A stretch of 64,000 nt of DNA from Streptomyces scabiei 87.22. Lineage in GTDB: Bacteria; Actinomycetota; Actinomycetes; Streptomycetales; Streptomycetaceae. The notes below the pieces were generated by a model. The model searched no databases. It was not told where the DNA came from and saw nothing but the letters and a program-made list of their open reading frames with translations. How positions within the stretch are numbered: the stretch's first letter is position 1; every line of letters begins with the position of its first letter. The stretch lies in the NCBI RefSeq assembly GCF_000091305.1, contig NC_013929.1, forward strand, positions 9,486,001 through 9,550,000, given 5' to 3'. A program made the translations under genes and the position numbers. Shown piece after piece: positions 45,154 through 53,841 of this stretch.

Positions 45154-46048
45154 TCCCGCCCCGGCCGACCGGCGGTTCCAGCAGGTCCAGCAGGGCCCGG
45201 GCCGCCGGGCTCGTGGCCTGCGGGGGAGGAAGCAGGGCCACCGTCTCGTACACGGTCCCGCCGGCGTCCTTGACGGGCAGGGCGACGAGCGAGTCGCGCT
45301 TGTGCCGGAAGTGGCGCGGGACGACGGCGACGCCGAGATCCTCGTCGACGAGGTCGAGGAGGCTGTGCACGTCGTTGACCTCCAGGGCGACCGACCGGCG
45401 GACACCGGCGGCGGCGAACACCGAGTCGGTGGTGCGGCGCGGGCCCCAGTCCGGGTGGAAGTCGACGAAGACCTCGCCGCCCAGCTCCTGCGGGGTCACG
45501 GCGGCGCCGGCGGCCGCGAGACGGTGACCGGGATGGCACAGGACGGTCATCGGCTCGCTGGACAGCGGGACGACCCGCAGCTGGTCGGTGTCCTCCTGCG
45601 CGGTCCGCACGGCGAACGCCAGGTCCAGGCGCCCGCTCGCCACCTCCTCCGCGAGCGCGCCCGAGCCCGCCTGCCGCAGACAGATCTCCACGTCGGGGTG
45701 CAGCCGCCGGAACGAGGCGAGCAGCCCCGCCACGTGCAGCCCGGCCAGACACTGCTCGGACCCGATCGCCAGCATGCCGCGCAGCACCCCCTGCACGGCG
45801 GCCACCGCCTCCCGGGCCGACCGCACCTGCGCCAGGATCCGCTCCGCCTCGGTCAGCAGCGCCCGTCCCGCCGGCGTGAGCGTCACCCGGCGGGTGGTCC
45901 GGACGAACAGCGGCGTCTGCAGCTCGCGCTCCAGCGCCCGTACGGAGGCGGACAGGCCGGACTGGGAGACGAGCAGCCGTTCGGCGGCCCGGGTGAAGTG
46001 TTCCTCCTCGGCGACCGCGACGAAGTGCTGGAGGTGGCGGAGTTCCAT
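45143..46048 (-). CDS. LysR-family transcriptional regulator
   Basis: This 301-residue LysR protein begins with a canonical HTH, MELRHLQHFVAVAEEEHFTRAAERL. An effector-binding domain follows (MTVLCHPGHRLA...GVAVVPRHF). It is divergent from the aldo/keto reductase, 125 bp away, which is its likely target. The ATG at 46048 lacks a Shine-Dalgarno sequence and has TACGCT 8 nt upstream, so the transcript may be leaderless. Confidence 0.9.
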   Translation of the reverse strand: MELRHLQHFVAVAEEEHFTRAAERLLVSQSGLSASVRALERELQTPLFVRTTRRVTLTPAGRALLTEAERILAQVRSAREAVAAVQGVLRGMLAIGSEQCLAGLHVAGLLASFRRLHPDVEICLRQAGSGALAEEVASGRLDLAFAVRTAQEDTDQLRVVPLSSEPMTVLCHPGHRLAAAGAAVTPQELGGEVFVDFHPDWGPRRTTDSVFAAAGVRRSVALEVNDVHSLLDLVDEDLGVAVVPRHFRHKRDSLVALPVKDAGGTVYETVALLPPPQATSPAARALLDLLEPPVGRGGIIP

Positions 46049-46173
46049 GACTGAGAAGCGTAGGTGCTGAATCCCATCGGATTCTTCTGTTGGACCAATG
46101 CCCCCAGGTCGCGAAAGAGTGGACACGGGTTCCCAGGGACCCCGGTCCCCCCGTGCCAACCTCTGGAGTCGCG

Positions 46174-47172
46174 TTGTACACCGCACACCCCGACCGTTAC
46201 GCGGACATGCCCTACCGGCGCACCGGACGCAGTGGTCTGAAGCTTCCCGCGCTCTCGCTCGGCCTGTGGCACAACTTCGGCCCCGACCGTTCCGTGGAGA
46301 CGCAGCGCTCGATCCTGCGCCGCGCCTTCGACCTGGGTGTCACCCACTTCGACCTGGCCAACAACTACGGCCCGCCCCCCGGCTCCGCCGAGTCCGCCCT
46401 CGGCGAGGCACTGAAGGCCGACTTCGCCCCGTACCGCGACGAGCTGGTCATCTCCACCAAGGCCGGCTACCTGATGTGGCCCGGTCCGTACGGCGAGTGG
46501 GGCTCCCGGAAGTACGTGCTCTCCTCGCTCGACCAGAGCCTGCAGCGCATGGGTTTGGACTACGTCGACATCTTCTACTCGCACCGCCCCGACCCGGAGA
46601 CTCCGCTGGAGGAGACGATGGGCGCGCTGCACTCGGCGGTCCAGCAGGGCAAGGCGCTGTACGTCGGCGTCTCGAACTACTCGGCCGAGCAGACCCGGGA
46701 GGCCGCCCGCATCCTGGGCGAGCTGGGCACCCCGCTCCTCATCCACCAGCCGCGCTACTCGATGCTCGACCGGCGCCCGGAGACCGAGGGACTGCTCGAC
46801 GCGCTCGACGAGCTGCAGGTCGGCTCCATCGTCTTCTCCCCGCTGGAGCAGGGCCTGCTGACCTCCCGCTACCTCGACGGCATCCCGGAGGGCTCCCGCG
46901 CGGCGAGCGACAGCCCGTTCCTGAAGTCCGACGCCGTCACCGAGGACCTGGTGGGCAGGCTGCGCGCGCTGGACGAGGTCGCCAAGTCCCGGAACCAGAC
47001 GCTCGCCCAGCTCGCCCTGGCCTGGACGCTGCGCGGCGGCCGGGTCACCTCCGCCCTCGTCGGCGCGAGCAGCGCCCGGCAGATCGAGGACAGCGTCGGA
47101 GCCATCGCCAACCTCGACTTCGAGGCGGACGAGCTGGCCCGGATCGACGCGATCATCGAGGGCAAGAGCTGA
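46174..47172 (+). CDS. aldo/keto reductase (YghZ-like, KCNAB family)
   Basis: This 332-residue NADPH-dependent aldo/keto reductase begins YTAHPDRYADMPYRRTGRSG. The catalytic tetrad appears as FDLANNYGPPPGSAE (Asp, Tyr), STKAGY (Lys) and YSHRPDPETP (His). The family reduces L-glyceraldehyde 3-phosphate and detoxifies methylglyoxal. The TTG at 46174 follows GGAG with 5 nt spacing and gives the usual N-terminus. A divergent LysR gene is the probable regulator. Confidence 0.88.
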   Translation: MYTAHPDRYADMPYRRTGRSGLKLPALSLGLWHNFGPDRSVETQRSILRRAFDLGVTHFDLANNYGPPPGSAESALGEALKADFAPYRDELVISTKAGYLMWPGPYGEWGSRKYVLSSLDQSLQRMGLDYVDIFYSHRPDPETPLEETMGALHSAVQQGKALYVGVSNYSAEQTREAARILGELGTPLLIHQPRYSMLDRRPETEGLLDALDELQVGSIVFSPLEQGLLTSRYLDGIPEGSRAASDSPFLKSDAVTEDLVGRLRALDEVAKSRNQTLAQLALAWTLRGGRVTSALVGASSARQIEDSVGAIANLDFEADELARIDAIIEGKS

Positions 47173-47185
47173 CCTCCGGCGCCGG

Positions 47186-47464
47186 TCAGCGGTCGATCCG
47201 CTCCTCCAGCCGGACGGTCACCGACTGACCCGCCTCCTTCCCGATCGCCCTGCGCACCTCGGCCTTGACGGGCAGCTTGTGGGTGCCGTCACCGAGGGCC
47301 ATGAAGGAGCTGCGGAAGGGGTGCCCGTCGATGGTGCCGCGGACCTTGACCAGGCCGCGCGTGCCGAAGAAGGCGGCGGACCGGGGCCATACGAGGTAGG
47401 TCCAGCCGCCTTCGGCGGGGCTCCTGCGCAGCTCCGCCGTGAACTGCTCGTCGAGCGTGCTCAT
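47186..47464 (-). CDS. DUF1905 small protein
   Basis: This 92-residue protein contains the family core TYLVWPRSAAFFGTRGLVKVRGTIDG, PFRSSFMALGDG and HKLPVKAEVRRAIGKEAGQSV. The ATG at 47464 follows GGAGGA with 7 nt spacing. The fold is a beta-barrel of unknown function. It is convergent with the aldo/keto reductase. Confidence 0.85.
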   Translation of the reverse strand: MSTLDEQFTAELRRSPAEGGWTYLVWPRSAAFFGTRGLVKVRGTIDGHPFRSSFMALGDGTHKLPVKAEVRRAIGKEAGQSVTVRLEERIDR

Positions 47465-47582
47465 GATGTCGTCCTCCGCTTCCGGTGGTCCGCTACGCAG
47501 GGGAGACCTCCGGGAGCGGGAGAACTCATCGCCGGGAGGCCAACCTGCCCCCGCGCCGCCGCCGAAATCCGTCAGAAGGGCG

Positions 47583-47972
47583 CTACGCCGCCGGCACCCG
47601 GTCCAGGAAGCCGTACACGCTCCGGATGCGGTCCTGCGCGTCGAGCGTGATCACGTCGAACCCGGCGACCGGTGCCGCGCCGTCGGCCTCGTCCACCAGT
47701 TCCCAGCCGAAGCGGGCGGTGTCGTGGTGGCCGTCCACGGCCGTGGCCAGGCGGAAGGCGAGGCCGGGGAACTGCTTCCGGGCCGTCGTGATCAGCGCGG
47801 CGATCTCCTCATGGCCGCGCACGTCGGCCAGCGGATCGGTGTAGCCGCCGTCGGCGGCCCAGGCGGCGGCGACCGCTTCGGCCCTCTCGTCCTCACCGGT
47901 CGCGTTCCACGCCTCGAAGTAACGGGCGACGGCGGTCTCGTAGCGGTCTCGGCGCTCTTGATTCGTGGGCAT
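47583..47972 (-). CDS. SnoaL-like (NTF2-fold) protein
   Basis: This 129-residue NTF2-fold protein carries RYFEAWNA, AAWAADGGYTDPLADVRGHEEIA and GFDVITLDAQDRIRSVYGFLD. SnoaL-like proteins act as small-molecule isomerases, cyclases or binding domains; the ligand is unknown. The ATG at 47972 is preferred; GGAGGG lies about 10 nt upstream. Confidence 0.82.
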   Translation of the reverse strand: MPTNQERRDRYETAVARYFEAWNATGEDERAEAVAAAWAADGGYTDPLADVRGHEEIAALITTARKQFPGLAFRLATAVDGHHDTARFGWELVDEADGAAPVAGFDVITLDAQDRIRSVYGFLDRVPAA

Positions 47973-48398
47973 GATCGTTGAACCCTCCATCGGGGACGTG
48001 CGTATGGGACGGGGCACGGATCCGGAACCGTCAGCGGCGTCCTCGTGATCCGGCACCGCACACGATGCCCGCACCCGCCGGAGGGCGTCGATTACCTCGG
48101 AGGTCATTCCGAGGAAGGCCCGGTCGCAGGGCCTGCCGCATCGTTTCGGCCATTCGCGTGCTCGCATATGCCAGGAGACTGGCCGAATCAGCATGGTGAC
48201 AGAGTGTCAGCCGTGGCGATACTCGACTGACAGGGCGATTGAGTCATGAACCATCGCGCACCCGTGTGCGTCGATCGCGTCACTGTGCGTGACTATCGGG
48301 TCGCCGGATGTGTACGACCAGCAAATCTGTGAGGCGAGAGCAAGTCCGCGCGGCGAGCGAGGCCGGGCGGGACGGCGGTGCGATCGGGGGAGCGAAGC
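47973..48398. other. 426-bp intergenic region with inverted repeat
   Basis: No gene was supported. TGACA-GAG-TGTCA at 48197-48209 is a perfect 5-bp inverted repeat, and a further TGACA lies at 48228-48232. They may form a protein-binding site between the SnoaL-like gene and the following hypothetical gene. Confidence 0.45.
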
Positions 48399-48809
48399 GT
48401 GCACGACGAATTCCTGTGCCATGTCACCGCGTACGGATGGTGCGACGGCCGGCGCGTCGGCGTGCCCCTCGGGACCTATCGCGCACCCACGCTGGCGCTG
48501 GCCCTGTGGTGGATGCGCGACCGCGCGTTATGGATCGCCGAACGCCTCGACCCGTACCCCGAGAACCCCCACTTCCCCCCGAACGCGGTCGTCCCGGTCG
48601 CCGACACCGTGCCGGACGTGCCGGCCCAGCTGCGCGCCTGGTCCACCGACGAAGTGCAACAGGGCCTGGTGGCCGACGAGTTGGCCGCCGGAAACTTGGT
48701 CCGCATCGCCACCAACGACGACACCACGGAGTACGAGCTGCTCGCGGAGTCCGTCGACGCCGTCCGTATGCAGCGGATCGCCCAGCGCATCGCCGCCCCT
48801 GCCGCCTGA
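48399..48809 (+). CDS. hypothetical protein, 136 aa
   Basis: This 136-residue soluble protein has Trp-rich segments (CHVTAYGWCDGRR and LALALWWMRDRALWIAERLDPY) and an acidic C-terminal half. The family was not recognised. The GTG at 48399 follows GGGGGAG with 6 nt spacing. Codon usage is that of a real gene. Confidence 0.65.
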   Translation: MHDEFLCHVTAYGWCDGRRVGVPLGTYRAPTLALALWWMRDRALWIAERLDPYPENPHFPPNAVVPVADTVPDVPAQLRAWSTDEVQQGLVADELAAGNLVRIATNDDTTEYELLAESVDAVRMQRIAQRIAAPAA

Positions 48810-48931
48810 CCGCGAGGCCCGGCTCCCGGGCCGCCCCGGTGATCACGCCTCGGGTCCGCCTTCGCCGCGCTTCGTGCGGCCTCGCCAGGGCGACCGGGCG
48901 CATACCGGGGTGAATCGGTAGAATTTTCTGC

Positions 48932-51259
48932 ATGGCAGAGCGGTCCCTCGCATCGACCGCGCCCGAACTCGTGCTGGAAACCGAGTCGGGCTCCACGGTG
49001 ATGACCCCGAGCCACACGTACCACGTGGGGCGCGACCCGCTCAGCGACGTCGTCCTCGACGACGACCGGGTCTCGTGGCACCACGCCGTACTGCGGGCCG
49101 AGGCCGGTCACTGGACGATCGAGGACGAGCACAGCACCAACGGCACGTACGCCGACGGACGGCGTATCCACGAGCGGGACGTCGGCCCCGGCACGGTCAT
49201 CCACTTCGGGAGCCTCCCCGACGGCCCCCGGGCGGTGCTCACCGGCCTCGCCCCGGAGCGCCCCTCCGGCATCTTCCGTCCCGCCTCAACGGGCACGTTC
49301 CGCCGGCCCACCAGCGTCCGCCCGCTGCCCGAACGGACCGTCCGGATCGGCCGCGCCGCCGACAACGACCTGGTCGTCGACGACCTTGTCGTCTCCCGCC
49401 GGCACGCCGAACTGCGGGCGCGACCGGAGGGCACCTACGAGATCGTCGACCTCGGCAGCCACAACGGCACCTTCCTCAACGGCACCCCCGTCGACCGGGC
49501 CCCCGTCACCGCCGGTGACATCGTCGGCATCGGACACTCCGCGTTCTGCCTGGTCGGCGACCAGCTGCAGGAGTACGTCGACACCGGCGAGGTCTCCCTC
49601 GATGTCCAGGAACTCACCGTCGCCGTCGACCGCGGCCGCAGGACGCTGCTGGACGACGTCTCGTTTCCGGTCGGCGAGAAATGCCTCCTCGCCGTCGTCG
49701 GCCCCAGCGGCGCCGGCAAGTCCACCCTTCTGAACGCCCTGACCGGGCAGCGCCCCGCCGACAGCGGCACGGTCCTCTACGACGGACGCGACCTCTACCG
49801 CGACTACGCCGAACTGCGCCAGCGCATCGGCCTGGTCCCGCAGGACGACATCCTGCACGCGCAACTGACCGTCCGCAGAGCCCTCTCCTACGCCGCCGAA
49901 CTCCGCTTCCCCCAGGACACCGCGAAGGCCGAGCGGCAGGCCAGGGTCGACGAGGTGATCCGCGAACTGGGCCTCGAACAGCGTGCCGGCCAGCCCATCC
50001 ACAGCCTCTCCGGCGGCCAGCGCAAACGCGTCAGCGTCGCCCTGGAACTGCTGACCAAGCCCTCCCTGCTGTTCCTGGACGAACCGACCTCCGGACTCGA
50101 CCCGGGCATGGACCGCTCGGTGATGCACATGCTGCGCGGCCTCGCCGACGACGGCCGCACCGTCATCGTCGTCACCCACAGCGTCCTCAGCCTCGACGTC
50201 TGCGACCGGCTCCTCGTCCTCGCGCCCGGCGGCAGGGTCGCCTACTACGGACCGCCGGACGACACCCTCGCCTTCTTCGGGTTCACCCAGTGGCCGGAGG
50301 CCTTCGAGGCGTTCGAACGGGACCGGGAGCGGGACTGGGCGGGGGAGTACCGCGACTCGCCCTTCCGCCGGCAGTACGTCACCGCCTCCCTGGGCCGGCC
50401 GTACCTGCCCGAGGACCCCCAGCCGCTCGCCGTGGCACCGCCGCCCACACCGCAGAGCTGGGGCGCCCAACTCGGCACACTGGTGCGCCGGTACGCGGCC
50501 GCGCTCGGCGCCGACCGCACCTTCCTCGCCATCATGATCGCGCTGCCGTTCGTGATGGGCGCGATGGCGAGGGCGCTCGCGGGGAGCGCGCTGGACCGGG
50601 AGACCGCCATGAACGCGCTGCTCATCCTGTGCGTGGGCGGAGTGTTGACGGGTGCGGCCAACGCCGTGCGCGAACTGGTCAAGGAACGGGTGATCTACCG
50701 GCGCGAACGGGCCGTCGGCCTGTCCAGATCCGCCTACCTGATGTCCAAGGTCGTCGTCCTCGGCACGATCACCGTCCTCCAGGCTGTCGTCCTCACCCTG
50801 GTCGCCCTGCTCGGCGTCGACCTGGGCGCCCCGGACGGGGAAGGCGTGCTGATGCCGCCCCTGGTCGAGATCACCTGCGCCGTGGCGCTCCTCGCCTTCA
50901 CCGCGATGATGCTCGGCCTGCTGGTCTCCGCGCTGGTGCGCAAGGAGGAGGTCACCATGCCGCTGCTGGTGCTCCTCGCGATCGTCCAGGTCGTGTTCTG
51001 CGGCGCGCTGCTGGACGTCAGCGGCACGATCGTCCTGGAACAGCTGGCGTGGCTGGTGCCCTCGCGATGGGCGTTCGCCGCGATGGCCGGCACGATCGAC
51101 CTCGAACAGATCGTCCCCGACACGTCGGACCCGCTGTTCGCGCACTCGGCGGGCGTGTGGCTGCTCGACATGGGGATGCTCGTCGTCCTGTCGCTGCTCT
51201 GCGGCTGGCTCGTCGCCCGGCTGCTGCGGCGCCGTGAGCCCGCGGTGATGCGGAAGTAG
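48932..51259 (+). CDS. double-FHA ABC transporter (Rv1747-like)
   Basis: This 775-residue protein has two N-terminal FHA domains (residues about 20-95 and 130-205, VGRDPLSDVVLDDDRVSWHH and IGRAADNDLVVDDLVVSRRH). A nucleotide-binding domain follows (Walker A GPSGAGKS near 257, signature LSGGQRKR near 359, Walker B LLFLDEPTS near 379). An ABC2-type membrane domain with about six helices occupies residues 530-770. It resembles Mycobacterium Rv1747, which is phosphorylated by the adjacent kinase PknF and bound through FHA domains. Here a Ser/Thr kinase lies two genes on. TAGAAT at 48919-48924 suggests a leaderless ATG at 48932. Confidence 0.92.
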   Translation: MAERSLASTAPELVLETESGSTVMTPSHTYHVGRDPLSDVVLDDDRVSWHHAVLRAEAGHWTIEDEHSTNGTYADGRRIHERDVGPGTVIHFGSLPDGPRAVLTGLAPERPSGIFRPASTGTFRRPTSVRPLPERTVRIGRAADNDLVVDDLVVSRRHAELRARPEGTYEIVDLGSHNGTFLNGTPVDRAPVTAGDIVGIGHSAFCLVGDQLQEYVDTGEVSLDVQELTVAVDRGRRTLLDDVSFPVGEKCLLAVVGPSGAGKSTLLNALTGQRPADSGTVLYDGRDLYRDYAELRQRIGLVPQDDILHAQLTVRRALSYAAELRFPQDTAKAERQARVDEVIRELGLEQRAGQPIHSLSGGQRKRVSVALELLTKPSLLFLDEPTSGLDPGMDRSVMHMLRGLADDGRTVIVVTHSVLSLDVCDRLLVLAPGGRVAYYGPPDDTLAFFGFTQWPEAFEAFERDRERDWAGEYRDSPFRRQYVTASLGRPYLPEDPQPLAVAPPPTPQSWGAQLGTLVRRYAAALGADRTFLAIMIALPFVMGAMARALAGSALDRETAMNALLILCVGGVLTGAANAVRELVKERVIYRRERAVGLSRSAYLMSKVVVLGTITVLQAVVLTLVALLGVDLGAPDGEGVLMPPLVEITCAVALLAFTAMMLGLLVSALVRKEEVTMPLLVLLAIVQVVFCGALLDVSGTIVLEQLAWLVPSRWAFAAMAGTIDLEQIVPDTSDPLFAHSAGVWLLDMGMLVVLSLLCGWLVARLLRRREPAVMRK

Positions 51260-51264
51260 CCGCG

Positions 51265-51948
51265 ATGACGACCCCCGGTTTCCTCCCCACGCATGTCGTC
51301 CCGCCGGGCGGACTGCCCGCCTGGGAGCTTCCCGACCCCTCCCGGCCCACGGTGGCGCTCGACGCGTTGCTGCCCGTCCAGCTCCTGGAACGGCGCGGTG
51401 ACTGGGGGCACGCCCTGTGCGCCAACGGCTGGTCCGCGTGGGTCGACGCCCGGCTCCTCGTCGCCGTACCCCGGGACCCGCCCGCTGCCGGCGCGGACGC
51501 TGCGCGGACCGCCGACCCGCGGCCGCTGCTGGCCCGCGCCGAGGAGGCACTGTCGCGCTACCGCACCGAGGCGGAGGCCCTGGCCGCGGGGCACCGCGAC
51601 GGGGAGTCCTTCCACGACCGTACGAAGGGGCTGCGGATCGGGGTGGTCGTCGACGGCGAGTCGCTGTGGCTGTTCGACGCCGCGCACGAGCGGTGGGTGT
51701 ACTGCGACGGGACCCGGCTGAGCGCCTTCGCCGTCGGAGACCCCCCGCGCGCGACCCCGGCCGCCCCGCCTCACCCGCCCGCCGCCGCGGTCCCGGCTCC
51801 CGAGGCGACGCGCGTCGTGGCGGAACCCGGCCCCGAACCCGCGCGGGACCGCACCACCGACGCCCCGGCCGGTCGTCGGCCGGCGGACCCCGGGCCGCGC
51901 GACCACGAACCGACCCGCCTGGTCCCGCCGGTGACCCGCGATGAGTGA
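51265..51948 (+). CDS. SH3-like hypothetical protein in FHA-ABC/kinase operon
   Basis: This 227-residue soluble protein lies between the ABC transporter and the kinase. Its N-terminal region (LLPVQLLERRGDWGHALCANGWSAWVDARLLV) looks like an SH3-type fold. A middle segment (WLFDAAHERWVYCDGTRLSAF) and a Pro-rich tail follow. It starts 5 bp after the transporter stop and overlaps the kinase start by 8 bp, so the three are probably co-translated. The function is unknown; an adaptor role is a guess. Confidence 0.7.
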   Translation: MTTPGFLPTHVVPPGGLPAWELPDPSRPTVALDALLPVQLLERRGDWGHALCANGWSAWVDARLLVAVPRDPPAAGADAARTADPRPLLARAEEALSRYRTEAEALAAGHRDGESFHDRTKGLRIGVVVDGESLWLFDAAHERWVYCDGTRLSAFAVGDPPRATPAAPPHPPAAAVPAPEATRVVAEPGPEPARDRTTDAPAGRRPADPGPRDHEPTRLVPPVTRDE

Positions 51949-52945
51949 GACGCAGCCGTACGCGGGACGCCCCTCCGAACTGGTCGGACGGCAGATCGCG
52001 GGCTACCGCATCGAACGCGAGATCGGCCGGGGCGGTATGGCCGTCGTCTACCAGGCACTGGACCTGCGTCTGGAACGGACGGTCGCGCTCAAGCTGCTCG
52101 CCCCGGAACTCGCCCGCAACGACACCTTCCGGCGGCGCTTCACCCACGAGTCACGGGTGGCCGCCGCGATCGACCACCCGCACATCGTCCCGGTCTTCGA
52201 GGCGGGCGAGACGGACGGGGTCCTCTACATCGCCATGCGGTACGTCGCGGGCAGCGATCTGCGGCATCTCCTCGACCGGGAGGGCCCGTTGCCGGTGCGG
52301 GCCGCCACCCGGATCGCCGCCCAGGTCGCCTCCGCGCTCGACGCGGCGCACGACCACGGTCTGGTGCACCGGGACGTCAAGCCCGGCAACATCCTGGTCG
52401 CGCAGGGCACCGACAGCGACCACCCCGAACACGTCTACCTCACCGACTTCGGCCTGACGAAGAAGTCGCTCTCCCTGACCGGCTTCACCAGCGTGGGCCA
52501 GTTCGTGGGCACCCTCGACTACGTGGCTCCGGAGCAGATCTCCGGCAAGCCCGTCGACGGCCGCTGCGACGTCTACAGCCTCGCGTGCGTCGTCCACGAG
52601 ACGCTCGCGGGCCGGCCGCCCTTCCAGCGGGACGACGACATGGCCCTGTTGTGGGCCCATCAGTACGACCAGCCGCCCCCGCTGACCGAGGGGCGCCCCG
52701 ATCTGCCGCCGGCCGTCGACGGGGTGCTGGCGACGGCGCTGGCCAAGTCACCGGACGACCGGTACGACTCCTGTCTGTCCTTCGTGGCCGCCCTCAGGGC
52801 CGCCGACGTCGCCGGCGGCCTCCCGCAGGGGCCGATGCCGCCGAGGGTGTCCACACCGAAGGCGTCCGGGCCGCCCGAGGCGCCGCCGGGCCCGCCGCCG
52901 TGGGCCGCGCCCGTCTTCATCCGGCCCGGCCGTGCCCCCGGCTGA
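51941..52945 (+). CDS. soluble eukaryotic-type Ser/Thr protein kinase
   Basis: This 334-residue Hanks-type kinase carries the glycine loop GRGGMAVVYQA, invariant Lys in VALKLL, catalytic HRDVKPGN near residue 142, and TDFGLTK near 167 with APEQISGKPVDGRCDVYSL. It has no transmembrane segment and only a Pro-rich tail, so it is cytosolic. Its place after the FHA transporter suggests that it phosphorylates that protein, as PknF does for Rv1747. The last 29 bp overlap the convergent RpiB gene. Confidence 0.92.
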   Translation: MSETQPYAGRPSELVGRQIAGYRIEREIGRGGMAVVYQALDLRLERTVALKLLAPELARNDTFRRRFTHESRVAAAIDHPHIVPVFEAGETDGVLYIAMRYVAGSDLRHLLDREGPLPVRAATRIAAQVASALDAAHDHGLVHRDVKPGNILVAQGTDSDHPEHVYLTDFGLTKKSLSLTGFTSVGQFVGTLDYVAPEQISGKPVDGRCDVYSLACVVHETLAGRPPFQRDDDMALLWAHQYDQPPPLTEGRPDLPPAVDGVLATALAKSPDDRYDSCLSFVAALRAADVAGGLPQGPMPPRVSTPKASGPPEAPPGPPPWAAPVFIRPGRAPG

Positions 52946-53381
52946 CGTCGAGCCGGTCGACGTGGGCCACGTTCTCCCGGTCGTCGGCGTCCCGGCCGTC
53001 CTCGGCGGCGAACCAGGCGTCGAGGATCTCCTTGAGCAGCGGCCCGGAGGTCAGCCGCAGCCCGATCGCCAGGACGTTGGCGTGGTTCCAGCGTCGGGCG
53101 CCGTCGGCCGTGTACGCGTCCGCGCACAGGGCGGCCCGTACCCCGGGCACCTTGTTCGCGGCGATGGACGCGCCGGTGCCCGTCCAGCAGCACACGACGG
53201 CCTGGTCCGCCCTCCCGGCGGCGACATCGCGCGCCGCCGCCTCCGAGCAGACCGCCCACCGGGGATCGTCGCCCTCGCGCAGCGCGCCATGGGCCAGCAC
53301 CTCGTGGCCCCGGTCGCGCAGCTCCGTGAGCAGGAGACGCGCGACGGGCTCGTCCATGTCCGAGGAGACGGAGATCCGCAT
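52917..53381 (-). CDS. RpiB/LacAB family sugar-phosphate isomerase
   Basis: This 154-residue protein belongs to the ribose-5-phosphate isomerase B family. The catalytic-Cys segment is VCCWTGTGASIAANK near residue 64, and ARRWNHANVLAIGLRL is conserved. It interconverts ribose-5-P and ribulose-5-P or related substrates. The N-terminus reads MRISVSSDMDEPVARLL. The last 29 bp overlap the kinase gene. Confidence 0.85.
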   Translation of the reverse strand: MRISVSSDMDEPVARLLLTELRDRGHEVLAHGALREGDDPRWAVCSEAAARDVAAGRADQAVVCCWTGTGASIAANKVPGVRAALCADAYTADGARRWNHANVLAIGLRLTSGPLLKEILDAWFAAEDGRDADDRENVAHVDRLDVSRGHGRAG

Positions 53382-53421
53382 ACCTCCGAGGCTACCCGGC
53401 GCGCCGGAGGCCCTGACAGAC

Positions 53422-53441
53422 GCGTAACCGATGGGTTACGC
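53422..53441 (+). promoter_or_regulatory. ArsR operator overlapping the -10 box
   Basis: GCGTAACC at 53422-53429, a 4-nt spacer and GGTTACGC at 53434-53441 form a perfect inverted repeat. It overlaps TACGCT (-10, 53437-53442), with CTGACA (-35-like) at 53413-53418. The position fits autorepression by the downstream ArsR protein. Confidence 0.75.
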
Positions 53442-53448
53442 TTTCGGG

Positions 53449-53841
53449 GTGGACGACCTCAGCGAGGTGGCCGAGGCCATCGCCGATCCGGTGCGCCGGG
53501 AGATCCTGCTCATGCTGCGTCACGGGCCGCTGGCGGCCGGGGAGATCGCGGGCCGGTTCCCCATCAGCCGGCCCGCCGTGAGCCGCCATCTGCGCGTGCT
53601 GCGCGAGGCCGGCCTGGTCGCCGACGAGCAGCTCGGACGCCACCGCAGCTACTCGCTCGTGCCCACCCCGCTCACCCACCTCGCCACCTGGCTCGCCCTG
53701 TTCGACACCCGCAGGACCGACTGGTCGCAGCGGCTCGCCGCGCTGGAGACCGAGGTCCACCGCACCCGCAGGGACCGGGAACGAGCCGCGCCTGACCGGA
53801 CCTCGGCCGACGCTCCCCACCCCAGGAAGGACACGGCATGA
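53449..53841 (+). CDS. ArsR-family transcriptional regulator
   Basis: This roughly 130-residue winged-helix repressor carries the recognition helix GRFPISRPAVSRHLRVLREAGLV near residues 36-58. No metal-binding Cys pair is visible, so it is not an arsenic sensor. The GTG at 53449 is chosen because the 8-bp operator and -10 box lie upstream of it and the ATG at 53431 falls inside the operator. The start is 6 nt after TACGCT, so a leaderless mRNA is likely. The stop overlaps the SRPBCC gene by 4 bp. Confidence 0.85.
   Translation: MDDLSEVAEAIADPVRREILLMLRHGPLAAGEIAGRFPISRPAVSRHLRVLREAGLVADEQLGRHRSYSLVPTPLTHLATWLALFDTRRTDWSQRLAALETEVHRTRRDRERAAPDRTSADAPHPRKDTA

Noticed and set aside
53431..53448. 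Upstream ATG for the ArsR gene
   Set aside because: It lies inside the palindromic operator and over the -10 box; the GTG at 53449 fits the promoter geometry.
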